A model generated the notes under the pieces. That model did no database searches, was not told the origin of the DNA, and worked only from the letters and a program-made list of their open reading frames with translations. Positions 8,698 to 17,919 of a stretch of DNA of 64,000 bases are shown here, piece after piece. Positions within the stretch are counted from its first letter, which is position 1. Every line of letters begins with the position of its first letter. The stretch is from JAUIAS01 sp030425395 (GTDB lineage Bacteria; Pseudomonadota; Alphaproteobacteria; Rhodobacterales; Rhodobacteraceae): assembly GCA_043553855.1 (NCBI GenBank), contig CP121336.1, positions 124,001 to 188,000 of the forward strand, in the 5' to 3' direction. The translations under genes were made by a program, and so were the position numbers.

Positions 8698-8842
8698 ATT
8701 TTTTTAACCAATTGCCGGATTTCCACCGACGACAACCGCAGCCTTTTACCTGTTTATGGCCTGTCTCGCCCTGCAAAACCGGCCAATTCCGCCAAAATCG
8801 TCCCGATTTGCCTTGGGGCATCGGTTTGGTGTTTGACTGCAC

Positions 8843-10348
8843 ATGCAAACTCAACAACGATTCGCCATGCCGCTGCTGACCCGCCCGTTCCGGTTCGACT
8901 ATGCCCAGAAGCTGTCGCTTCTGGCGACGGTGCCATTGATCGTGGCGGTGTCCGCGATTGCGGTTCTGGTGGCGGTCCAGTCGCGCAACCTCGCAGAACG
9001 CGAGATCAAGGCCCTTGAACACCAGTTGCTCGAAGCCAAGAAGGACGAATTGCGCAATTATGTCACCCAGGCGCGCAACGGCTTCTACTTTATTTATGGC
9101 TCTGCCGCTCCCGACGATCAGGAGGCCAAGGATCAGGTCGCCCAGATCCTCTCTGCGATGATCTACGGCGAAGAAGGGTTCTTCTTTGTCTATGAATATG
9201 ACGGCACCAATCTGGTCAGCCCGCGTCAGACAGGGATGATCAACCGCAATTGGGCCGGGCTGACAGACAGCGCCGGAACGCCCGTTGTCGATGAACTGAT
9301 CCGGCTCGCCCGCGAAGGGGCTGGCTATCACACCTTCTTATGGCCCAAGCCTTCTACAGGGGAAGAAGCGCTCATGGTGGCCTATGTGACCGGCTTCCAA
9401 AGCTGGCGTTGGGCCGTCGGCACCGGCGTTTTCATCGACGACGTTCTGGCCTCAGTCGCTGCCTCCCGCGCCGAGGTGGAAACCCGCGTGCGCCGAACCT
9501 TTCTCTATATCGGGGGCATCACCCTGATGGCGCTGGCCTTTGTCTTTGGCTCGGGTCTCGTGTTGAACGTGCGCGAACGCAGATTGGCGGACGCCAAGCT
9601 CAAACGTCTGACCCAGCGCGTGTTTGACGCACAGGAAGAAGAGCGCGGCCGCGTCGCGCGCGAATTGCACGACGGCATCAGTCAGATCCTCGTGGGCATC
9701 CGATATGCGATCGATACTGCCCGCCGCAAACTCGAACGGCAGGACGATACCGCGCGGGCTTCTCTTGATCGTGGGGCCGATGCGCTGCGTCTTGCGATCA
9801 GCGAAGTCCGACGGATCAGCCGCGACCTGCGCCCCGGCGTTCTTGACGATCTCGGGCTTGGCCCCGCGATCCGCGCCCTGTGCGAGGACTTCACCGAACG
9901 CACCGGCATCGAAACGGATTTCTCGACCGTTGTCTTCCGAAACCGGCTGGACCAGAACGCCAAGATCGCCCTCTACCGCATCGCGCAGGAGGCGCTCACA
10001 AATATTGAACGCCACGCCGGTGCAACCCAGGTCAGGGTCGACCTGCGCGGCCACAAGACCGGGGCGACCCTGTGGATCATGGACAATGGGCGCGGGCTTG
10101 CGATGCCACGCGACGCCGCCCGCGCGTCCTCCGGGCTGGGCCTGCGCAACATGCAGGAACGTATCGAACAGCTCGACGGCAGCCTCATCCTGCGCACACC
10201 CCGTGCCACCGAAGGCCCACACGGCACCGTCATCGAAGCACATGTGCCCCTCACGCACCTGCTTTCCCCCGCCGACGACACCCCGCCCCCGGACCCGTCG
10301 CAAGACACCTCGCAAAACACCCGCCGCGAAAAGGACCCCGCCACATGA
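8843..10348 (+). CDS. Sensor histidine kinase, cache domain plus HisKA_3 (NarX/DegS type)
   Basis: Membrane sensor kinase of 501 residues. Order of parts: TM1 at about 25-46; a periplasmic single-cache-like domain at about 50-215 (FYFIYGSAAPDD, EEGFFFVYEYDGTNLVSPRQ, WPKPSTGEE, WRWAVGTGVFIDDV are typical of sCache_2); TM2 at about 220-242; and a HisKA_3 dimerisation domain with the phospho-acceptor His276 in VARELHDGISQ. The ATPase domain has IAQEALTNIERHA (N box), DNGRG (G1) and SGLGLRNMQERI (G2). Cache domains often bind small carboxylates, which fits control of the adjacent carboxylate transporter. An alternative start is ATG 8867. The stop overlaps the response regulator start by 4 bases (ATGA). 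Confidence 0.93.
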   Translation: MQTQQRFAMPLLTRPFRFDYAQKLSLLATVPLIVAVSAIAVLVAVQSRNLAEREIKALEHQLLEAKKDELRNYVTQARNGFYFIYGSAAPDDQEAKDQVAQILSAMIYGEEGFFFVYEYDGTNLVSPRQTGMINRNWAGLTDSAGTPVVDELIRLAREGAGYHTFLWPKPSTGEEALMVAYVTGFQSWRWAVGTGVFIDDVLASVAASRAEVETRVRRTFLYIGGITLMALAFVFGSGLVLNVRERRLADAKLKRLTQRVFDAQEEERGRVARELHDGISQILVGIRYAIDTARRKLERQDDTARASLDRGADALRLAISEVRRISRDLRPGVLDDLGLGPAIRALCEDFTERTGIETDFSTVVFRNRLDQNAKIALYRIAQEALTNIERHAGATQVRVDLRGHKTGATLWIMDNGRGLAMPRDAARASSGLGLRNMQERIEQLDGSLILRTPRATEGPHGTVIEAHVPLTHLLSPADDTPPPDPSQDTSQNTRREKDPAT

Positions 10349-11016
10349 CGGAAAAGCCCATGACGGAGAAACCACAACCCATCCGCGTGCTGATCGTGGA
10401 TGATCACCCCATGGTCGCCGAAGGCATCGAATCCATTCTCGAATCCTATCCCGACATTGCCGTGGTCGGCATCGCGGGCAATGGGCGCGACGCGCTTGAC
10501 ATGGCCGCCAGACTCGCCCCGGACGTGGTGCTCATGGATCTGAACATGCCCGGAATGGGCGGCCTGACAGCCACCGAAATCCTGCTCGAACGGTTCCCTG
10601 CCACCAAGGTTCTGATCCTGTCGATGCACGATACGCCGGAATACATTTCAACCGCGCTCGATCACGGGGCAATGGGCTATGTGCTCAAGGACGTGCCCAC
10701 CGACGAAATCCGCCTTGCCATCGACGCCGTGATGCGCGGGCAGCGTTACCTGTGCACCGGAGCCAAGGGCTCGCTCGCTCCCAAGACTTCCCACGACGGG
10801 CGCGAGGCGCTCACTGGTCGCGAACAGACGATCCTGTTGCAACTGGCGCAGGGAAAATCCAACAAGGCCGTCGCCCAGTCGCTGGATATCTCGGTGCGCA
10901 CCGTGGAAACCCACCGCAAGAACATCAAACGCAAACTGGGCATTTCCTCTACCGCCGGGTTGACGCGTTACGCGCTTGAACACGGAGTGCTGCAAGGCAC
11001 GGGTGCCAGTTTCTGA
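10345..11016 (+). CDS. NarL/FixJ-family response regulator
   Basis: A 223-residue cytoplasmic regulator with an N-terminal receiver domain (acidic pair D19-D20, phospho-acceptor D65 in VVLMDLNMPG, conserved Lys in YVLKDV). A C-terminal LuxR-type helix-turn-helix covers about residues 153-200 (LTGREQTILLQLAQGKSNKAVAQSL, then VRTVETHRKNIKRKL). It is translationally coupled to the kinase (ATGA overlap), so the pair forms one signalling unit. The likely target is the divergent TRAP operon. It is followed by a strong GC-rich hairpin and a T-run. Confidence 0.94.
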   Translation: MTEKPMTEKPQPIRVLIVDDHPMVAEGIESILESYPDIAVVGIAGNGRDALDMAARLAPDVVLMDLNMPGMGGLTATEILLERFPATKVLILSMHDTPEYISTALDHGAMGYVLKDVPTDEIRLAIDAVMRGQRYLCTGAKGSLAPKTSHDGREALTGREQTILLQLAQGKSNKAVAQSLDISVRTVETHRKNIKRKLGISSTAGLTRYALEHGVLQGTGASF

Positions 11017-11056
11017 GCCTTGAGCGCGCCCTGAGAACCAAAATCGCGCCCCGCGC

Positions 11057-11125
11057 CTTCTTCTGGCCCGAAATACTCCGGGGGGAGGCGCGCAAAGCGC
11101 GACGGGGGGCAGCGCCCCCCTTTTT
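11057..11125 (+). repeat. GC-rich intergenic repeat, copy B, with terminator hairpin
   Basis: Begins 40 bases after the response regulator and has the same orientation. It carries CTTCTTCTGGCCCGAAATAC, then a G-run, a CGCGC-AAA-GCGCG mini-hairpin and a 7-bp terminator stem GGGGGGC/GCCCCCC at 11104-11120 followed by five T. Nearly the whole unit recurs in inverted orientation at 24014-24086. Confidence 0.85.
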
Positions 11126-11255
11126 CGTGTGGCCCTTGCTAAAACGACCCGCTTTTACCAGCCGAATTTTCATCTTGATGCGTTCAGCTCCGCAATTACG
11201 CAACAAGTGGAAAGAAAAACCGACCCCCGCGACACTTTTTTCTCCGCTTTGGCGG

Positions 11256-11282
11256 TTGACGCCCTGTTTCGCTGCGCATAAT
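11256..11282 (+). promoter_or_regulatory. Probable promoter of ilvBN
   Basis: TTGACG at 11256-11261 and CATAAT at 11277-11282 are separated by 15 bases. The spacing is short; a shifted -10 (TAATGT at 11279) gives 17. It lies about 33 bases before the leader peptide start, in the right place for the attenuated ilv transcript. Confidence 0.5.
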
Positions 11283-11314
11283 GTCCCGATCAATCGAAAG
11301 CAGGGGTATCAACC

Positions 11315-11362
11315 GTGACCACTCTAATCGTAGTCGTAGGAAACAAGCGCATGGGCCGGTAA
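11315..11362 (+). CDS. ilvBN leader peptide (branched-chain attenuator peptide)
   Basis: A 15-codon reading frame starting at GTG 11315 and ending at TAA 11360-11362 reads M-T-T-L-I-V-V-V-G-N-K-R-M-G-R. The run Leu-Ile-Val-Val-Val names exactly the three amino acids made by the downstream pathway, as in enterobacterial ilv leader peptides. An AGGGG ribosome binding site lies about 9 bases upstream. Ribosome stalling at the Ile/Val codons when charged tRNA is scarce would control formation of the terminator at 11388-11416. Recognition rests on codon content and position; no homology search was done. Confidence 0.85.
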   Translation: MTTLIVVVGNKRMGR

Positions 11363-11387
11363 CGGACGTCCATATGACACCCCATGC

Positions 11388-11416
11388 GCCTCCGAAAATT
11401 CGGGGGCTTTTTTTTT
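11388..11416 (+). terminator. Transcription attenuator of ilvBN
   Basis: GCCTCCGA pairs with TCGGGGGC (one G-T pair) across loop AAAT and is followed by nine T, a classical intrinsic terminator 25 bases after the leader peptide stop and 78 bases before ilvB. A competing pairing exists: GCGCATGGG at 11347-11355, inside the leader peptide, is perfectly complementary to CCCATGCGC at 11381-11389, which overlaps the left terminator arm. Confidence 0.85.
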
Positions 11417-11494
11417 GGCACACACGCTTTTGACACCGCCGCTTTTTGGCACCCACAATTGAACGACCCGCATGTCGCAATCGGAGCAAGACAG

Positions 11495-13249
<1,755 letters not shown>

Positions 13250-13321
13250 CAACGCCAGCGCCCCACCCCTTGCCCATCCATTTCCCAGTTTGAACGTCCC
13301 TTTGCGACGGAAAGGAACACC

Positions 13322-13882
13322 ATGTCTGCCCTAAAGATCAAGAAAGGCTCAAACAGCCATTCCGCCTACAACCTGCGCCCCACGTTCTCGGACGTGGTGG
13401 AACGCCATACTCTGGCCGTTCTGGTCGAAAACGAACCGGGCGTGCTGGCCCGCGTGATTGGCCTCTTCTCCGGCCGCGGCTATAATATCGAAAGCCTGAC
13501 CGTGGCCGAGGTCGACCATACCGGCCATTTGTCGCGCATCACGATCGTGACGACCGGCACGCCGCAGGTCATCGTCCAGATCAAGGCCCAGCTGGGCCGG
13601 ATCGTTTCGGTGCACGAAGTTCACGACCTCACGGTCGAAGGTGCGTCGGTCGAACGCGAGCTTGCCATCATGAAGGTCGTCGGAACCGGCGACAAACGCG
13701 TCGAAGCCCTGCGGCTGGCCGATATCTTCCGCGCCAATGTCGTGGACAGCACGCTCGAAAGCTTCATCTTTGAAATCACCGGCGCGCCCGAGAAGGTCGA
13801 TGCCTTTGCCGATCTGATGCGCCCGCTTGGCCTTGTCGAAATGGCGCGCACCGGCGTTGCCGCCCTTTTGCGCGGCGACTGA
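13322..13882 (+). CDS. ilvN: Acetolactate synthase, small (regulatory) subunit
   Basis: A 186-residue regulatory partner of IlvB that activates the enzyme and gives valine feedback inhibition. The N-terminal ACT domain is at about residues 28-100 (HTLAVLVENEPGVLARVIGLFSGRGYNIESLTV), with a C-terminal ALS_ss_C domain (ADIFRANVVDSTLESFIFEITG). The N-terminal 25 residues are an extension common in alphaproteobacteria. AAGGAAC lies upstream of the ATG. It is in the attenuated ilvB operon and ends before a strong hairpin shared with the convergent gene. The symbol ilvH is used equally. Confidence 0.95.
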   Translation: MSALKIKKGSNSHSAYNLRPTFSDVVERHTLAVLVENEPGVLARVIGLFSGRGYNIESLTVAEVDHTGHLSRITIVTTGTPQVIVQIKAQLGRIVSVHEVHDLTVEGASVERELAIMKVVGTGDKRVEALRLADIFRANVVDSTLESFIFEITGAPEKVDAFADLMRPLGLVEMARTGVAALLRGD

Positions 13883-13913
13883 AATTGCGGATTCAGATCA
13901 CACGCAACAAGAG

Positions 13914-13942
13914 ACGGGCGGCGGTGGAAAACTGCCGCCCGT
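13914..13942. terminator. Hairpin between convergent ilvN and small unknown gene
   Basis: ACGGGCGGCGGT pairs with ACTGCCGCCCGT (12 bp with one G-T pair, loop GGAAA). It lies 31 bases after ilvN and overlaps the end of the convergent gene's trailer, so it may serve both strands. No T-run follows on either side. Confidence 0.6.
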
Positions 13943-13948
13943 AAACGT

Positions 13949-14365
13949 TCAGACAGCCTCGAGACTTGCCTTGCTGCGCGGTGTTCTTTCCCGTCCCAGA
14001 CCTTGGGAAATTGGAATGATCTGCGCCGATCGCGGCACCGGATTAGGTCGAAGGTAATCGTGCTGACACTCGGCCCGGTCTACGCAATTTTCCGCGTCAT
14101 GGTCCGTGCCACCAGCATCGCCCGCTTCATCCTTGAGCGTCGCATCCAGCCCGCTATAGGCGTGCTCTGACACAAGACGCGGATTATGAACGCGGCGCAG
14201 ATCGCGTTCCGTGGTCATCTCGAAATCGACAAGATCTCCCGCATCCAGATCTATTTCCCCCAGCAGCGCGGATTCATCGTTGAAATAGGCCAAATCGCCG
14301 TGATCCTCGCACCAGATGACGGCTTTTCGTTCCTGCGGATTGCTCCAGATAACAACTCCCAGCAT
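13949..14365 (-). CDS. Hypothetical protein, acidic
   Basis: A 138-residue protein of unknown function. The N-terminal part reads MLGVVIWSNPQERKAVIWCEDHGDLAYF, which suggests a small beta-rich domain; the middle is acidic (LLGEIDLDAGDLVDFEM). The C-terminus is low in structure and rich in charged residues (DEAGDAGGTDHDAENCVDRAECQHD). The ATG at 14365 has a strong GGGGA ribosome binding site 7 bases upstream; the longer frame from 14461 lacks one. It is divergent from the helix-turn-helix gene at 14598. Confidence 0.7.
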   Translation of the reverse strand: MLGVVIWSNPQERKAVIWCEDHGDLAYFNDESALLGEIDLDAGDLVDFEMTTERDLRRVHNPRLVSEHAYSGLDATLKDEAGDAGGTDHDAENCVDRAECQHDYLRPNPVPRSAQIIPISQGLGRERTPRSKASLEAV

Positions 14366-14597
14366 GATCAGTCCCCTTATTGCCCTAAGGTCAAGTGTGC
14401 GAGAAACAGCTGAGTCCAAACATGGTAAACTCTGCACCGACTGCTTGCATTTTGTGTCCACAAGGTTAGGGTCGGGATCATAATCGCGTCAGACGTGACA
14501 CAAAATAGCGTCACTTTCAAAATTCGCTGGGTCCGATCCGGTCACAGCGAGGCAATCGAGCTTGAACCAGTCAGAAAAAGATCAAAAATCGCGCCGC

Positions 14598-15395
14598 ATG
14601 ACCTATTCATCCCGATCCCCATCAGAGATCCGCAGCATGTTTGGCCGGAATCTGCGCAGCCTGTCTCAAGACTATCCCTCGATTTCCGAATTATCGCGTC
14701 AGTTGGGTATCAATCGGACACAGTTCAACCGATACCTGTCGGGTGAAAGCTTTCCACGCCCCGACGTGCTGGCCCGGATTTGTGCTTTCTTCGGCGTAGA
14801 CGCGCGGATTCTTCTGGAACCGGTTGAGGTCCTCACCTCGCGCGCGGACGCCTTGTCGAGCGATTTTCTGGCGGACTTCATCGCTCCGGGCGCGCGGGAT
14901 GTGCCGAAATCCGATTTCCCCAACGGGTTCTACCGGTTTTCACGGCGGTCCTTTGTCAGCGAAACCCAGTTCGTGGTCGGTCTTGTCTATGTATTCCGCC
15001 GCGACGGCGTGACCTATATCCGCGGCTTCGAAGCCAAGGAGGCGATGCGCCAGCAGGGCCTGCCGACCAATCCGCAGGCGCGCGAATTCCGCGGTCTCGT
15101 CCTGCGACAGGAAGATGGCATAACCGCGCTGATTTCCCGCCGAAATACGATGACGTCTTCATTCAACTATCTGGCCCGTGTTCCCTCAATGGAAAACAAC
15201 TTCTGGGCGGGTTACGTTACCCGCACGGTGCGTGATTCCGGCGAGGCCAGCCGCGCGGAAAGGATGGTCTATGAACATCTCGGATCGCGTAGCAAAGAAG
15301 TGTTAGACGCCGCGCGTGGTGTCGGGCTCATCTCGGAAGATGCACTTTTGCCCTATCACAAACGCCTGTTGCGGCCCGATCAACCCTTTACCTGA
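14598..15395 (+). CDS. Helix-turn-helix transcriptional regulator (XRE-like)
   Basis: A 265-residue protein with an N-terminal helix-turn-helix at about residues 10-62 (MFGRNLRSLSQDYPSISELSRQLGINRTQFNRYLSGESFPRPDVLARICAFFGVDARILLEP), of the lambda-repressor type. An uncharacterised C-terminal domain follows (about 80-265) with YRFSRRSFVSETQFVVGLVYVFRRDGVTYIRGFEA. The C-terminal part probably senses a ligand or mediates assembly; it is not a known enzyme. ATG 14598 gives the family-like start MTYSSRSPSEIRSMF. A TTG at 14562 with GAGG upstream is an alternative. The target genes are unknown; the Rieske gene follows about 115 bases downstream. Confidence 0.82.
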   Translation: MTYSSRSPSEIRSMFGRNLRSLSQDYPSISELSRQLGINRTQFNRYLSGESFPRPDVLARICAFFGVDARILLEPVEVLTSRADALSSDFLADFIAPGARDVPKSDFPNGFYRFSRRSFVSETQFVVGLVYVFRRDGVTYIRGFEAKEAMRQQGLPTNPQAREFRGLVLRQEDGITALISRRNTMTSSFNYLARVPSMENNFWAGYVTRTVRDSGEASRAERMVYEHLGSRSKEVLDAARGVGLISEDALLPYHKRLLRPDQPFT

Positions 15396-15509
15396 CCGCC
15401 TTTGCGCCATCCGCGCGTGTCGCCGGGAGGAAAATCACGTCGCTATCCGGTCGGACCCGCGCGCCACAGCCTTGTAACATCGGCCCGTAGCCAATGCCGG
15501 AGCGCGCCG

Positions 15510-16670
15510 ATGACTTCTTCATCTGATCTGTCCAATGTCCGCCGCCCGATCGCCTCGGCGAACGGGTTGCCGAATGCTCATTACATCGACCCCGCCATGC
15601 ACGAAGAGGAAAAGCAGGCGCTGCTTTTCGGCACATGGAGCGGTCTTGCCACCGCGTCGGATGTGCCGGAACCGGGCGATGCGGTGCCGATGACCTTTCT
15701 CGGCCTGCCCTTGTTGCTGCTGCGCGACCGCAACGGTCAGGTGCGCGTGTTCCAGAACATCTGCCGCCATCGTGGCATGATCCTTGTCGAAGAACCCCGC
15801 AAGATCGAAGGCGCAATCCGTTGTCCATATCATAGCTGGTGCTATTCCACCGAAGGTCGCCTTGTCAGCACGCCCCATGTCGGCGGTCCCGGCCGCAACA
15901 CCCACGAAGGGTTGCAGCGGTCCGAGCTGGGGCTTTTCGAGGTGCGCAGCCATGTCTGGCGCGACATCGTGTGGATCAACGTGGATGGCAAGGCCCCGGA
16001 ATTCGAAGACGCGTTTTCCCACGTCATCCGCCGCTGGGCCGAATTCGAACAGCCACTCTATCACGGTGGCGAAGACAGCCGGTTCACCCTTGAGGTCGCC
16101 TGCAACTGGAAGCTGGCGGTGGAAAACTATTGCGAAAGCTACCACCTGCCATGGGTGCATCCCGGCCTGAACAGCTATTCCCGGCTGGAAGACCATTACC
16201 ACATCGAAGAACCGGGCGCGTTTTCCGGTCAGGGCACCTTGGTCTATCGTCAGCTTGAGGATGAGGATGGCACCCGCTTTGACGATTTCAAAGGTCTGAG
16301 CAGCAAATGGGACACCGCAGCCGAATATATCTCGGCCTATCCCAACGTGTTGCTGGGGGTTCATCGCGATCATGCCTTTGCGATCATCCTGCAACCGGTG
16401 GCACAGGACCGGACGGTGGAACACATCCACCTGTATTATGCCACGCCCGAAAGCGACGACGCCCTGCGCAAGCGCAACACCGAGCTTTGGAAAGAGGTGT
16501 TTGCCGAAGACGTGTTTGTCGTCGAAGGGATGCAACGCGGCCGCCACGCCACCGAATTTGATGGCGGGCGGTTTTCACCGGCGATGGACGGGCCGACCCA
16601 CCTGTTTCACGACTGGGTGGCAGAACGGCTGATGGCACAGCGGGAACTGGGCCGGGCGGCTGCGGAATGA
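15510..16670 (+). CDS. Rieske aromatic-ring-hydroxylating-type oxygenase, alpha subunit
   Basis: A 386-residue oxygenase of the family that includes phthalate/choline monooxygenase-type and glycine-betaine demethylase enzymes. The Rieske [2Fe-2S] ligands are C85-x-H87 (CRHRGM) and C105-x2-H108 (CPYHSW). The mononuclear iron site is in NYCESYHLPWVHPGL, with H212 and H217. Substrate is unknown; no reductase partner gene is nearby, so electrons must come from a component encoded elsewhere. The start at 15510 removes a poor upstream extension. Its stop overlaps the next small gene by 4 bases (ATGA). Confidence 0.9.
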   Translation: MTSSSDLSNVRRPIASANGLPNAHYIDPAMHEEEKQALLFGTWSGLATASDVPEPGDAVPMTFLGLPLLLLRDRNGQVRVFQNICRHRGMILVEEPRKIEGAIRCPYHSWCYSTEGRLVSTPHVGGPGRNTHEGLQRSELGLFEVRSHVWRDIVWINVDGKAPEFEDAFSHVIRRWAEFEQPLYHGGEDSRFTLEVACNWKLAVENYCESYHLPWVHPGLNSYSRLEDHYHIEEPGAFSGQGTLVYRQLEDEDGTRFDDFKGLSSKWDTAAEYISAYPNVLLGVHRDHAFAIILQPVAQDRTVEHIHLYYATPESDDALRKRNTELWKEVFAEDVFVVEGMQRGRHATEFDGGRFSPAMDGPTHLFHDWVAERLMAQRELGRAAAE

Positions 16671-16885
16671 CAAAGGCGGCGCTGGACGCGGCCCTTCTTG
16701 ATGCGCATCAGCGTCATGACGGGGCCGCGCTTGTGGCCCTTTATGCGCAGGCCGCAGATGCCGCCGACGATCTGGACGCCGCGTGCTTCTACCTCACCCA
16801 TGCTTATGTTTTTGCCCTGGACACCGGCGACACACGCGCCGAGGATTTGCGTGCGCGGCTTGTGGCGCATGGGCGGGAAGAATAG
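16667..16885 (+). CDS. Small hypothetical protein coupled to the Rieske gene
   Basis: A 72-residue, helical, Ala- and Asp-rich protein (AALVALYAQAADAADDLDAACFYLTHAYVFALDTGD), resembling a single TPR-like helix pair. The ATG overlaps the stop of the oxygenase gene (ATGA), so the two are translationally coupled and probably related in function. It ends 18 bases before the convergent DUF2189 gene. No known family is recognised. Confidence 0.7.
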   Translation: MTKAALDAALLDAHQRHDGAALVALYAQAADAADDLDAACFYLTHAYVFALDTGDTRAEDLRARLVAHGREE

Positions 16886-16903
16886 CGCAGACCTCTGAAA
16901 ACG

Positions 16904-17698
16904 TCAGGACGCGCCCGGATCAGGCGCGGTGAGCAACCGGTAAAGATGCCAGCTTGAATGGCCCAATAGCGGCAGCACGATCAGCAACCCCAGAAACCAC
17001 GGCAGCATTGCAACAAAGGTCAGCACCGCGATCATCGCCCCCCACCCCAGCATGACGACGGGATTGGCCAGCACATACTGAAACGACGTGATCATCGCGG
17101 TGACAAAATCCACCTCGCGGTCCAGCAACAGCGGCAGGGACAGCACCGTGATCATATACAGCAACAGCGCAAAGGCCGCGCCCACCACCGTGCCCACGGC
17201 CAACATGGTCAGACCGTTCCCCGTCAGGAAGACCTCAAAGGAACTGGACACATTGGTCATGGTCGACAAGCCCAGAAACAGGGCAAAGATCATGTGCCCC
17301 AGAAAGAACCAGAACAGGAACACCACAACGATGATCGCGCAGATCGACGGCAATTGCCGACGGCTTTGATGCAGGACCACGCCCATCACATCGGCCCAAT
17401 GCACCGGGTTTTCCGTCTCAAGCCTGCGCGACACCTCATAGAGACCAACCGCGAGAAACGGGCCGATCAACGGAAAGCCGATCGCGGCAAGCACCAGCCA
17501 GAAGGTCGTTCCGGTGGCAGCGGTCACCCAGGTCATTGCGATGCCCGCCAGCGCGTAAACCGATGAAAAGAACAAGCCAAACAGCGGCGCGCGGCGCATG
17601 TCCTGCCACCCCAGCGCCAAGGCCTGTTTCAGTGTGGCAAAATCAACTGCGCGCATTTCGGGCACGCCGAATTCGGGCGCGTTTGCAGGATCGTGCAT
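16904..17698 (-). CDS. DUF2189-family integral membrane protein
   Basis: A 264-residue inner-membrane protein with about six hydrophobic segments (roughly residues 38-60, 64-88, 115-145, 160-182, 205-230 and 232-252). DUF2189 features are the cytoplasmic start FATLKQALALGWQDMRRAPLFGLFFSSVYALAG, GFPLIGPFLAVGLYEVSRRLE, and the closing LGHSSWHLYRLL. Function is unknown. It is convergent with the Rieske pair and divergent in direction from nothing nearby: 220 bases separate its start from the amidase 3' end. Confidence 0.88.
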   Translation of the reverse strand: MHDPANAPEFGVPEMRAVDFATLKQALALGWQDMRRAPLFGLFFSSVYALAGIAMTWVTAATGTTFWLVLAAIGFPLIGPFLAVGLYEVSRRLETENPVHWADVMGVVLHQSRRQLPSICAIIVVVFLFWFFLGHMIFALFLGLSTMTNVSSSFEVFLTGNGLTMLAVGTVVGAAFALLLYMITVLSLPLLLDREVDFVTAMITSFQYVLANPVVMLGWGAMIAVLTFVAMLPWFLGLLIVLPLLGHSSWHLYRLLTAPDPGAS

Positions 17699-17844
17699 TG
17701 TGTCCTCCCTTGGGCGGTCCTGTCGTCATTTTCGGTTCGCGCGACACCCAGCCTAGCACCGCTGTGATTGCCGTGTCGCGGGAAAAAACGGCTCCGAAGG
17801 CCCAGGGGCACCCCTTTCGCAGCCCCCGACACACGCATAGGGCG

Positions 17845-17862
17845 ATTTCCCCGCGGGGAAAT
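17845..17862. promoter_or_regulatory. Perfect 18-bp palindrome upstream of the DUF2189 gene
   Basis: ATTTCCCCGCGGGGAAAT is a perfect palindrome 147 bases upstream of the DUF2189 ATG and 58 bases past the amidase stop. AT-rich sequence follows. It could be a dimeric repressor site; no regulator can be assigned. Confidence 0.4.
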
Positions 17863-17919
17863 GCATAATCCTATATTCATCTTTATGAACAGGGTGTTAA
17901 CCACCCCACCCGTGACGTG

